DNA of 64,000 bases from Actinomadura violacea. Lineage in GTDB: Bacteria > Actinomycetota > Actinomycetes > Streptosporangiales > Streptosporangiaceae. Shown in pieces: positions 53,359-60,799 of the stretch. The notes beneath the pieces are model-generated. The model made no database searches. It saw only the letters and a program-made list of their open reading frames with translations, and was not told the origin of the DNA. Location of the stretch: positions 368,807-432,806 of the forward strand of contig NZ_JAGEPF010000004.1 of the NCBI RefSeq assembly GCF_017573465.1, written 5' to 3'. The position numbers and the translations under genes are program-made. Numbering within the stretch: position 1 is the stretch's first letter; every line of letters begins with the position of its first letter.

Positions 53359-54485
53359 GCGAGCGCCTCCTTCCGGCGGCAGTGCTCGAACGCCTCGTGC
53401 AGCAGCGCGCGCTCCTCACCGGTCGCGGGGCCGTCGGTCACCTCCGCGACGAAATCGCCGGCGATGTCGAGTTCCGACCGCTCGCGGACTCGCTCGGTCC
53501 ACGTCCGCGCATTGTCGGTGCCGCCGCCCTCCGGGTCGTAGCCGAGGACGAGCGCATGCGGGAACCGGCGGCGCAGCCGTTCCATCGCCGACGACGGGCG
53601 GCGCGGATCGGTCAGCGTGACCTGCAGCCAGCGGTCCTCGTACTTCTCGAACTCCGCGCCGCTGAGCAGGTCGTCGATGCGGCCCCGGACGCGCGCGATA
53701 CGCCGCGGGACGGGCGCCTCCACGAACTCCGCCTCGACGCCGTCCTCGCGCAGGTCGATGAGCCACGAACCCTTGACGTGGTGCTCCTCGGAGAACGAGT
53801 ACGCCAGCGGCGACCCCGAATAGCGCACGCGGTCGGTGATGGCCCAGCGGCCGTGCAGATGCCCGAGCGCCGCGTAGTCGACGCCGTCGAACACCGATGC
53901 CGACACCTGCGCCGAACCGCCGACCGAGATGTCGCGCTCGCTCTCGCTGCTCTCCCCGCCGGTCACGAAGGCGTGCGCGAGCACGACCGAGCGCAGGCCC
54001 GGACGCTCCGCCGCGTCCGCGCGGACCCGCCGCATCGCCTCGGTGAGCGCGGCGGCGTGGCTGCGCTCGTCCAGCTCCCAGGGATGCCGGACGAGCTCGG
54101 GCTCCAGGTACGGGATGCCGTAGATCGCGGCGTCGCCGACGACGACGGGATCGCCGACCCGCGCGAAGTCGGTGCGGACGTGCACGCCCGCCCCGTCCAT
54201 CAGCGCCGAGCCGAAGCCGAGCCGGCGCGCCGAGTCGTGGTTGCCGGCGATGAGCACGACCCGCGTCAGCTCGGCGAGCCGGGCGAGCGCCTCGTCGCAC
54301 AGCCGCACCGCGTCGACCGCGGGCAGCGCCCGGTCGTACACGTCGCCGGAGACGAGCACACAGTCGACCCGCTGCTCTCGCACGGTCGCGACGAGGTCGT
54401 CGACGAACGCCGCCTGCGCGGCCAGCAGGTCCTCGCGGTGGAAAGATCTGCCGAGATGCCAGTCGGAGGTGTGCAGGATTCGCAT
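53355..54485 (-). CDS. sbcD: SbcD, Mre11-type exonuclease subunit
   Basis: A 376-residue calcineurin-like nuclease: D8-x-H10 (HTSDWHLG), GDVYDR (D48), GNHD (N82, H83), AHAFVTGG and GHLHG metal ligands, all intact. It provides the Mn-dependent nuclease of SbcCD. ATG 54485 is chosen at the conserved MRILHTSDWH start; an upstream in-frame ATG at 54548 has no support. Forms the operon sbcDC with a 4-bp overlap. Confidence 0.95.
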   Translation of the reverse strand: MRILHTSDWHLGRSFHREDLLAAQAAFVDDLVATVREQRVDCVLVSGDVYDRALPAVDAVRLCDEALARLAELTRVVLIAGNHDSARRLGFGSALMDGAGVHVRTDFARVGDPVVVGDAAIYGIPYLEPELVRHPWELDERSHAAALTEAMRRVRADAAERPGLRSVVLAHAFVTGGESSESERDISVGGSAQVSASVFDGVDYAALGHLHGRWAITDRVRYSGSPLAYSFSEEHHVKGSWLIDLREDGVEAEFVEAPVPRRIARVRGRIDDLLSGAEFEKYEDRWLQVTLTDPRRPSSAMERLRRRFPHALVLGYDPEGGGTDNARTWTERVRERSELDIAGDFVAEVTDGPATGEERALLHEAFEHCRRKEALA

Positions 54486-54597
54486 GTCGCAGCAACCATA
54501 GGCACCACCTCCGACACATCCGGCACAGAAACGCCGTGTTAGCTGCAATCCCGGTCCAAAGACCTCGCCTGGCGGCTCGGCCCTTGACCGGTCTTGG

Positions 54598-54677
54598 GCG
54601 AGCGCGACCTCGCTTCGCGAGCTTCCCGGTGGGGCTTTGCCTTCGGCCTCGCCCCACCGGTCAGATAGCGCGCTCGC
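54598..54677. other. structured intergenic element (three-way junction)
   Basis: Outer stem of 9 bp (54598-54606 with 54669-54677) encloses a 5-bp hairpin with TTC loop (54609-54621) and a 10-bp stem (54626-54635 with 54651-54660) topped by a GCC-TTC-GGC mini-hairpin. Both strands can form it. It lies upstream of the TPR gene and behind sbcD. Looks like a structured RNA or a mobile extragenic palindromic element rather than a simple terminator. Confidence 0.6.
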
Positions 54678-54706
54678 GTGCTGGTTCAGCAGGGCCGGGA
54701 CCGCTC

Positions 54707-54712
54707 TACGCT
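54707..54712 (+). promoter_or_regulatory. -10 box of leaderless TPR-gene promoter
   Basis: TACGCT, 6 nt, then GTG 54719; no RBS. Confidence 0.6.
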
Positions 54713-54718
54713 GGGCCG

Positions 54719-56488
54719 GTGAGTGATCATTCTTCGCCGCGGCCGGGCCGTGCGGTGCCGGCCGACGGGTACCTCGACGACGCGGCGGTGGCGCTGCTGG
54801 AGGCGGACGCGCGGGGCGGGGACGCGGTCGCGGCGCGGACGCTCGGCATCGCGATGCGCGACCGCGGCCTCTACGAGGACGCCGAGCGCTGGTACCGGAC
54901 CGCCGCGCGGACCGACGGCGGATGCGCGTTCGGGCTGGCGACGCTGCTGGAGAAGTCCGGTGACCTGGACGGCGCCGAGCAGTGGTACGCGGCGGGCGCG
55001 GCGCTGGGCAGCCTGGAGTGCAAGACCAACGGGGCGATGCTGACGGCGCGGCGCGGCCGTCCGCAGGACGCGCTTCCCGTGCTGCGCGAGGCGGCGGACG
55101 AAGGCGACGACGTGGCCGCCGACGCGCTGGAGGAGCACGAAGACATCACCGCTCTTCTGCAAGGCGTCGCGGAGGGCATCGCGGCGGCGGAGCAGGACGA
55201 AGACCCGAAAGCGGCCCTCGACACCGTCGAGTCCCTGACGGAGTGCACCGGCTCGTTCGGGAGGTTCCCCGACCTGCTGGACGAGGCGCTGGCCCTTTTC
55301 GACCGCGCGGCCGGCGCCGGGGCGTCCAGTGCGCTCATCGCCGAGGCGTTCCTGCTGGACGACCTCGGCCGGTGGGACGAGGCGCGCCGCGTCCTGGACG
55401 AGGGCACGCGGCGGTTCCCCGGCGAGAGCCGCCTGCTCTACGTCCTCGGGCTGATGCTGCGCGAGCACGCCGACTTCACCGGCGCCGAAGCGCGGTTGCG
55501 CGAGGCGGCGGACGCGGGCGACGCGGAGGCGCAGTGGAGCCTGGCGGTCCTGATGCTGAAGCGGCGGCGGCTGGACGAGGCCGAACGCCGGTACCGCGCG
55601 TACGGCGAGCAGGCCGGCGGCCTCGTCGAGCCGAAGGACTTCGAGGACGGGCTGCGGCTCGTCGAGAAGTACCGGGACGAGGACCCCGTGCCTGACCGGT
55701 CGGACGAGGCGATCGCCGCGCTCCGGGCCGCCGCCGACGCCGGGGACTCCGCTGCGGCGGCGACGCTGGGCGACGTGCTCGCCGACTGCGGTGCGGTGAA
55801 TTCCGTGGTCCTGGCCGCGTTGCTCCCCGCGGCCGGACACGCTCACACGAAACCGGAACCGGACAACTCCGACGTCGCCCTGATCGAGCGCGTCGGGAGC
55901 CTGTGCCTGCGCACCGACGACGAGTTCGGCGCCGGGAAGTGGCTGCGCCGCGCCGCGCGCCTCGGCCACGGCAAGGCCGCCTGGTGGGCGGGCTCCGAAT
56001 CCGACGAGTACGGCGACCCGTACGAGGCCGAGCGCATGTGGGCGGTCGCGGCCGGAAACGGCCATCCGTTCTGCGGCTGGCTCGCGGGACGCGCGATGGT
56101 CCGGCGCGGCGCGCACGGGCAGGCCGAACCGCTCCTGCGGATCGCCTTCGAGGCGCGGGAACGGGAGCCGGCCCTCAACGAGGCGGCCTACTGGCTGGGC
56201 CGGTCGATGCTCGGCCAGGGCAGGACGGACGAAGCCGCGCAATGGCTGCGCACCGCGGTGAGCGTGCACGGGACCGTCCGGCTCGGCTACACGGGGCTCA
56301 GGCTGGCGTCGCTGTTCGACCCGCGCGTCGACCTCGCCGAAGCGCTGCTCGAACTGGGGCTGGACGGCGAGGCCGGGACGCTGGTCGAGGCCGTCCTCGG
56401 CGATGCGCCCGGGCGTCGCACCGCGCTCGTCCTCGCCGAGCGCCTCGCCGCCCGGCGCGCGGACGGAGAGCCCGCGGGCACGCCCTAG
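54719..56488 (+). CDS. TPR/Sel1-like repeat protein
   Basis: A 589-residue soluble protein made of helical repeats of about 34-36 residues rich in A, L, E, D, G, with recognisable units such as GLYEDAERWYRTAARTDGG, GDLDGAEQWYAAGAALG, ADFTGAEARLREAADAGDAE and GRTDEAAQWLRTAV. No catalytic domain is present. Start GTG 54719 (VSDHSS) is fixed by the leaderless -10 box; the frame continues upstream only by chance. It is followed 9 bp later by the reductase gene, whose start region is nearly identical, so both may belong to the same regulatory class. A scaffold or protein-binding role is likely. Confidence 0.8.
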   Translation: MSDHSSPRPGRAVPADGYLDDAAVALLEADARGGDAVAARTLGIAMRDRGLYEDAERWYRTAARTDGGCAFGLATLLEKSGDLDGAEQWYAAGAALGSLECKTNGAMLTARRGRPQDALPVLREAADEGDDVAADALEEHEDITALLQGVAEGIAAAEQDEDPKAALDTVESLTECTGSFGRFPDLLDEALALFDRAAGAGASSALIAEAFLLDDLGRWDEARRVLDEGTRRFPGESRLLYVLGLMLREHADFTGAEARLREAADAGDAEAQWSLAVLMLKRRRLDEAERRYRAYGEQAGGLVEPKDFEDGLRLVEKYRDEDPVPDRSDEAIAALRAAADAGDSAAAATLGDVLADCGAVNSVVLAALLPAAGHAHTKPEPDNSDVALIERVGSLCLRTDDEFGAGKWLRRAARLGHGKAAWWAGSESDEYGDPYEAERMWAVAAGNGHPFCGWLAGRAMVRRGAHGQAEPLLRIAFEAREREPALNEAAYWLGRSMLGQGRTDEAAQWLRTAVSVHGTVRLGYTGLRLASLFDPRVDLAEALLELGLDGEAGTLVEAVLGDAPGRRTALVLAERLAARRADGEPAGTP

Positions 56489-56491
56489 TCT
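56486..56491 (+). promoter_or_regulatory. -10 box of leaderless reductase promoter
   Basis: TAGTCT, 6 nt, then GTG 56498. The TAG is also the stop of the TPR gene. Confidence 0.6.
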
Positions 56492-56497
56492 GGGCGG

Positions 56498-57184
56498 GTG
56501 AGTGATCGTCCTTACGTGCTGCTGAGCTGCGCGATGTCGGTGGACGGGTACATCGACGACGCGGCGCCGGAGCGGCTGCGGCTGTCCAGCGCCGCGGACT
56601 TCGACCGGGTCGACGCGGTGCGCGCGACCTGCGACGCGATCCTCGTCGGCGCCGGGACCGTCCGGGCCGACGACCCGAAGCTGCTGATCCGCTCGCAGGC
56701 GCGGCGGGAGCGGCGCGCCGAGCGCGGGCTGCCGCCCGACCTCACCAAGGTGACGCTGACCTGGAGCGGCGACCTGGATCCCGGGGCGCGGTTCTTCACC
56801 ACGGGCGAGTCGCCGAAGCTCGTGTACGCGCCGTCGGGCATGGCCGCGGAGCTGGCGGCGCGGCTGGACGGGGCGGGCGAGGTGGTCGACGCGGGCGAGC
56901 CGCCGGAGCTCGCGGCGGTGCTGGCCGACCTGGCGGCGCGCGGCGTGCGGCGGCTGATGGTGGAGGGCGGCGGCGCGGTCCACACCCTGTTCCTGACGTC
57001 GGGGCTGGTCGACGAGCTGCAGCTGGTCGTGGCGCCGTTCTTCATCGGCGACCCGTCGGCGCCGCGGTTCGTCCGGTCGGGGGTGTTCCCGCAGTCGCCG
57101 GAGCGCCCGATGCGGCTGGAGGAGATCACCCGGATCGGCGACCTGGCGCTGCTGCGGTACCTGGCGGGAGGCGAGCGTGGCTGA
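56498..57184 (+). CDS. RibD C-terminal-type reductase
   Basis: A 228-residue dihydrofolate reductase-like protein of the RibD C-terminal group, which uses NADPH to reduce the ribosyl side chain of a pyrimidine riboflavin precursor. Blocks: LLSCAMSVDGYIDD, DAILVGAGTVRADDPKL, RLMVEGGGAVHTLFL and LVDELQLVVAPFFIG. GTG 56498. Overlaps the deaminase gene by 8 bp. Could serve riboflavin, or a related secondary pathway, as no ribA/B/E/H is nearby. Confidence 0.85.
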   Translation: MSDRPYVLLSCAMSVDGYIDDAAPERLRLSSAADFDRVDAVRATCDAILVGAGTVRADDPKLLIRSQARRERRAERGLPPDLTKVTLTWSGDLDPGARFFTTGESPKLVYAPSGMAAELAARLDGAGEVVDAGEPPELAAVLADLAARGVRRLMVEGGGAVHTLFLTSGLVDELQLVVAPFFIGDPSAPRFVRSGVFPQSPERPMRLEEITRIGDLALLRYLAGGERG

Positions 57185-57626
57185 CGCGATCATGGACGAC
57201 GCCGGGTGGCTGGCGCTGGCCTGCGACCTGGCGACGCTGTGCCCGCCGTCGAAGACGGCGTTCTCGGTGGGCGCGGTGATCGTCGGCGCGGACGGCCGGG
57301 AGATCGCGCGCGGGCACTCGCGGGAGGGCGACCCGCACGACCACGCGGAGGAGGCGGCGATCGCCAAGTCCGGCGGGGTGCTGCGCGGCGCGACCGTCTA
57401 CAGCTCGCTGGAGCCGTGCGGGAACCGCGCGTCGCGGCCGCGCCCGTGCGCGGAGCTGATCGTCGCGGCGGGCGCGCGGCGGGTGGTGTTCGCGTGGCGG
57501 GAGCCGTCGCTGTTCGTCGAGGGCACGGGCGCGGAGATCCTGGCGGCGGCGGGCGTGGAGCTGGTCGAACTGCCGGAGCTGGCCGGTGCGGCGCGCGAGC
57601 CCAACGCCCATCTGCTCGCCGGATGA
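57177..57626 (+). CDS. RibD N-terminal-type deaminase
   Basis: A 149-residue zinc cytidine/deoxycytidylate deaminase-fold protein: zinc ligands H56-A-E58, P80-C81 and C91, with ISARG-like core GAVIVGADGREIARGHSREGDPH. It removes an amino group from a pyrimidine ring. In most bacteria this domain is fused N-terminal to the reductase as RibD; here it is separate and follows the reductase (order reversed). GTG 57177. Confidence 0.85.
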   Translation: MADAIMDDAGWLALACDLATLCPPSKTAFSVGAVIVGADGREIARGHSREGDPHDHAEEAAIAKSGGVLRGATVYSSLEPCGNRASRPRPCAELIVAAGARRVVFAWREPSLFVEGTGAEILAAAGVELVELPELAGAAREPNAHLLAG

Positions 57627-57640
57627 GACTCTAGTCTCAT
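57623..57640. promoter_or_regulatory. 18-bp palindrome overlapping the deaminase stop
   Basis: ATGAGACT-ct-AGTCTCAT with perfect 8-bp arms; the TGA stop lies inside the left arm and a pyrimidine-rich stretch follows. May be a terminator or a TetR/MarR-type operator for the aldehyde dehydrogenase gene 108 bp further on. Confidence 0.5.
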
Positions 57641-57747
57641 TTCTCTTGCCAACCCCCCTCGACCGCGTGCAATGCTGAGCCAAGCAAGCATTCGGTCACC
57701 GGATGCGCTCCGACTCTCCGCGGACCCCCGGCAGGAGGCACTTCAGC

Positions 57748-59181
57748 ATGCGCGAGCACGATCGGCTGTTCATCGGCGGCGAGTGGACGGCACCGGCCGG
57801 CACCGGCACCATCGAGGTCATCTCCCCGCACACCGAGGAGGTCATCGGGCGCGTGCCCGACGGCACCGAGGCCGACATGGACGCCGCGGTCGCCGCCGCC
57901 CGGCGCGCCTTCGACCAGGGCCCCTGGCCGCGGATGACCCCCGCCGAGCGCGCCGAGAAGGTCGGCAGGCTGTCGGCGATCTACGCCGAGCGGCAGCAGC
58001 AGATGGCCGACCTCGTCACCGCCGAGATGGGCTCGCCGATCCTGTTCTCGGTGTTCGGGCAGGCCGCGATCCCGCAGATGGTGCTGCAGTACTACGTCGA
58101 CCTCGCCGGCACCTACGCCTGGGAGGAGGAGCGGCCCGGCATGCTCGGGCCCGTCACCGTCACCCGCGAGCCGGTCGGCGTCGTCGCCGCGATCGTCCCG
58201 TGGAACGTGCCCCAGTTCACGCTGATGCTCAAGCTCGCGCCCGCGCTGATCGCCGGCTGCACCGTCGTCGCCAAGCCGTCCCCCGAGACCCCGCTCGACA
58301 GCTACCTGCTGGCCGAGTGGATCAAGGAGGCGGGCATCCCGGACGGCGTCGTCAACATCGTCCCGGCGGGCCGCGAGGTCGGCGCCTACCTGGTCGCGCA
58401 CCCCGGCGTCGACAAGGTGTCCTTCACCGGCTCCACCGCCGCCGGACGCCGGATCGGCGCGGTCTGCGGCGAGCAGCTCAAGCGCGTCACCCTCGAACTC
58501 GGCGGCAAGTCCGCCGCGATCGTGCTGGACGACGCCGACCTCGCGTCCACCGTCGAGGGCTTCAAGATGGCCTCGCTGATGAACAACGGCGAGGCGTGCG
58601 CCGCGCAGACCCGCATCCTCGCGTCCCGCCGCCGCTACGACGAGGTCGCCGACGCCCTGGCGGCCATGGTCGGCGGCCTCACCGTCGGCGACCCGTCCGA
58701 CTACTCCAGCGAGATCGGCCCGCTCGTCGCCAAGCGGCAGCAGGAGCGCGTCGAGAACTACATCCGGATCGGCCAGGACGAGGGCGCCAAGGTCATCACC
58801 GGCGGGCTGGACCGGCCGCACGACCGCGGCTGGTACGTCGCGCCGACCGTGTTCGGCGGCGTCCGCAACGACATGCGGATCGCCCGCGAGGAGATCTTCG
58901 GCCCGGTGCTCGTCCTGATCCCCTACGAGGACGAGGAGGACGCGATCCGGATCGCCAACGACAGCGACTACGGCCTCGGCGGCTCGGTCTGGACCGGCGA
59001 CGTCGACCACGGCGTCGAGGTCGCCCGCCGCATCCGCACCGGCAGCTGCGGCGTGAACCTCTACAGCCTCGACCCCAACACCCCGTTCGGCGGCTTCAAG
59101 AACAGCGGGCTCGGCCGCGAGCTCGGCCCCGAGGGCCTGAACGCCTACCTGGAGCACAAGTCCATCCCCCGGCCCGCCTGA
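57748..59181 (+). CDS. NAD(P)-dependent aldehyde dehydrogenase
   Basis: A 477-residue ALDH that oxidises an aldehyde to its acid. Catalytic E250 (LELGGKS) and C284 (NNGEACAAQTR), oxyanion N153 (PWNVPQF), Rossmann GSTAAGR and a C-terminal GGFKNSGLGRELG. ATG 57748 with AGGAGG at 57733-57738. An in-frame ATG 57703 adds an unlikely leader. Upstream AAGCAAGC repeats resemble TetR-family boxes. Ends 16 bp before a strong terminator. Confidence 0.93.
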   Translation: MREHDRLFIGGEWTAPAGTGTIEVISPHTEEVIGRVPDGTEADMDAAVAAARRAFDQGPWPRMTPAERAEKVGRLSAIYAERQQQMADLVTAEMGSPILFSVFGQAAIPQMVLQYYVDLAGTYAWEEERPGMLGPVTVTREPVGVVAAIVPWNVPQFTLMLKLAPALIAGCTVVAKPSPETPLDSYLLAEWIKEAGIPDGVVNIVPAGREVGAYLVAHPGVDKVSFTGSTAAGRRIGAVCGEQLKRVTLELGGKSAAIVLDDADLASTVEGFKMASLMNNGEACAAQTRILASRRRYDEVADALAAMVGGLTVGDPSDYSSEIGPLVAKRQQERVENYIRIGQDEGAKVITGGLDRPHDRGWYVAPTVFGGVRNDMRIAREEIFGPVLVLIPYEDEEDAIRIANDSDYGLGGSVWTGDVDHGVEVARRIRTGSCGVNLYSLDPNTPFGGFKNSGLGRELGPEGLNAYLEHKSIPRPA

Positions 59182-59197
59182 CCATTCCCGCGGACCT

Positions 59198-59241
59198 GCG
59201 TGCCGCCTTCCCGTGAGCGCCTGCACGGGAAGGCGGCACGC
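59198..59241. terminator. strong bidirectional terminator
   Basis: Perfect 18-bp arms (59198-59215, 59224-59241) around an 8-nt loop, between the convergent ALDH and ligase-like genes. No U-tract. Confidence 0.85.
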
Positions 59242-59256
59242 TGCATTCCGGGGCCC

Positions 59257-60174
59257 TCAGCAGAGCGGCGACACCGTCCAGCCGTGCCTGCTCCGGCAGG
59301 CGTGCGCGGCCTCCGGGGACGGCTCTCCCGCCACCAGAACCTGGACGCCCGGCATCGACACCGCGCCGTGGTCGAAGGCCAGCGCCCGCAGCTTCGCGGG
59401 ACCGACGACCACGGCGGTCGCCTCATACCGGAGAAGCGCTTCCAGCAGGTCCCGGGCGCCCGGCTCCGGCACCCCGGCGAACGCCGCCCCCTGGACGAGG
59501 CACAGGTCGATGAGCCCGACCCACGTCCGCACCGGCACGTCCGCACCGCAGCAGACGAGGACGTCGTCCTCCCCCAGCGCGACGGCGCCGCCCAGCCGGT
59601 AGAGGTCCGCGAGCCGGTCGGCGTGGGTGACGTCCTCGCGCGGGCCGGTGAGCCGCAGGGCCGCGTCGCGCAGCGGATCCGGGGACGGCGCCTCACCTTG
59701 ACCGGCGCCCGTCTCCAGCAGACGATCGAACGGGGTGGTGCCCGGAACATCCCCGAACGCGAAGACCTGCCGCACGTACGAGTCGTCCGCCGCGGCCATC
59801 GACCTCGCGGCGGTCTCCTCCCCCGTCAGCAGGAACCGCGCGCCCGCCTCGTTCATCATCACGGCAAGCTCCGCCGCCGACGCGCCCGGCGGCAGCGGCG
59901 CGGGCACGGCACCGGCCGCGCCGACCGCGTGCACGGCGAGCGCGAGGTCGCAGGGGTCCGCCAGATGGATCGCGCCGACATCGCCGCCGCGCACCCCGTG
60001 CCACCGCAGTCCCCGCGCCGCGGCCGGGACCGCCTCGGCGAACCGCGCGCGGCCGAGCTCCCGCCCCCGCGCGGCGACCGCCGTCCGGTCGCCGCCGCCG
60101 TCCATCGCCGCCAGCACGGTCCGCGTCACCGTCGCATCGGCGACTCCGACCGCACCGGTCTCTCCCTGCAGCAT
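59257..60174 (-). CDS. truncated, degenerate AMP-binding ligase-like protein
   Basis: A 305-residue paralogue of the ligase encoded at 60800-62305. N-terminal halves align well (ATVTRTVL with ATVTRAVF; ALAVHAVGAAGAVPAP with ALALHAVTAAGAVPFL). The ATP-binding P-loop region is replaced by LTGPREDVTHADR, with no recognisable Ser/Thr/Gly pattern, and the protein stops just where the YGxxE motif should begin. It cannot be a working acyl-CoA ligase and may be a decaying duplicate or have a binding role. ATG 60174 is set by a TACGGT -10 box 6 nt upstream, as for the full-length paralogue; an upstream ATG 60231 is less likely. Confidence 0.65.
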   Translation of the reverse strand: MLQGETGAVGVADATVTRTVLAAMDGGGDRTAVAARGRELGRARFAEAVPAAARGLRWHGVRGGDVGAIHLADPCDLALAVHAVGAAGAVPAPLPPGASAAELAVMMNEAGARFLLTGEETAARSMAAADDSYVRQVFAFGDVPGTTPFDRLLETGAGQGEAPSPDPLRDAALRLTGPREDVTHADRLADLYRLGGAVALGEDDVLVCCGADVPVRTWVGLIDLCLVQGAAFAGVPEPGARDLLEALLRYEATAVVVGPAKLRALAFDHGAVSMPGVQVLVAGEPSPEAAHACRSRHGWTVSPLC

Positions 60175-60180
60175 GCCGGA

Positions 60181-60186
60181 ACCGTA
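60181..60186 (-). promoter_or_regulatory. -10 box of leaderless truncated-ligase promoter
   Basis: TACGGT on the minus strand, 6 nt before ATG 60174. Confidence 0.5.
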
Positions 60187-60240
60187 CGCTCCGCCCTCCC
60201 CCGCCACATCCGAAGAACTATGTAGAGCCATATGTAGCCA

Positions 60241-60799
60241 CCCGAGCCAGGCAGGACGCCCCCTCACAAACGAGCGCCTCCACACCGCCCCACCAAAAAG
60301 CCCCACCGTCCCGCACCTCCCGGAACACACAAATCACTACAAACACCACCACCAAAGCCCCCCAGAAGCGATGCCCGAGCCGCCGCCTGCCAAAGAGCCC
60401 GCCCGAGACAGCCGGACAGCCGCAGGGACGTGGCCGAAACCGCAGGGGCCGACGCCAGCGCCCGTCGAGAACAAGCAGGGCCAGCACGCAACCGAGAAGG
60501 ACTCCAAGACCACCTCTCATCACAGGAGCAACCGCCAACCAGCCACGAGAACGCACCCCAAACGGACACCGCACCGACACCGGGGTGCGACCGAGACCAG
60601 CGCCAGCACGGCGTGTAGCCACGGCCAGCGCCAACACCCCGAGGCGGCCGAAGCCAGCGCCGGCACGTCGGCATCGGGACACGGCCGGAGCCGGCGCCAG
60701 CAGGAGGGCCACGGCCGGCGCTGGCACGCGTTGCGGCCGAAGCCGGCGGCGGCGCGGGACGCGGCTGGAGTTGGCGTCGGATGCAGTCATGGTCGGGGG
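60241..60799. repeat. gene-poor region with degenerate GGCCGGAGCCGGC-like repeats
   Basis: No gene can be supported here. The left part (60241-60400) is poor in G and T on the plus strand. The right part (60588-60780) has about seven irregularly spaced copies of a motif like cGGCCGgAGCcGGCGcc (near 60588, 60622, 60645, 60682, 60712, 60734, 60762). Open frames exist on both strands but look like low-complexity Arg/Ala/Gly/Pro products. Confidence 0.6.

Noticed and set aside
56489..56497. FMN riboswitch before the RibD-like genes
   Set aside because: The gap is only 9 bp and the gene has a leaderless promoter, so there is no room for a riboswitch.
60588..60780. CRISPR array
   Set aside because: Motif copies are degenerate and unevenly spaced (about 22-37 bp), with no constant repeat or cas genes.
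60218..60790. Minus-strand 190-residue open frame
   Set aside because: Low-complexity Arg/Ala/Val product overlapping another open frame; no start signal or conserved feature.
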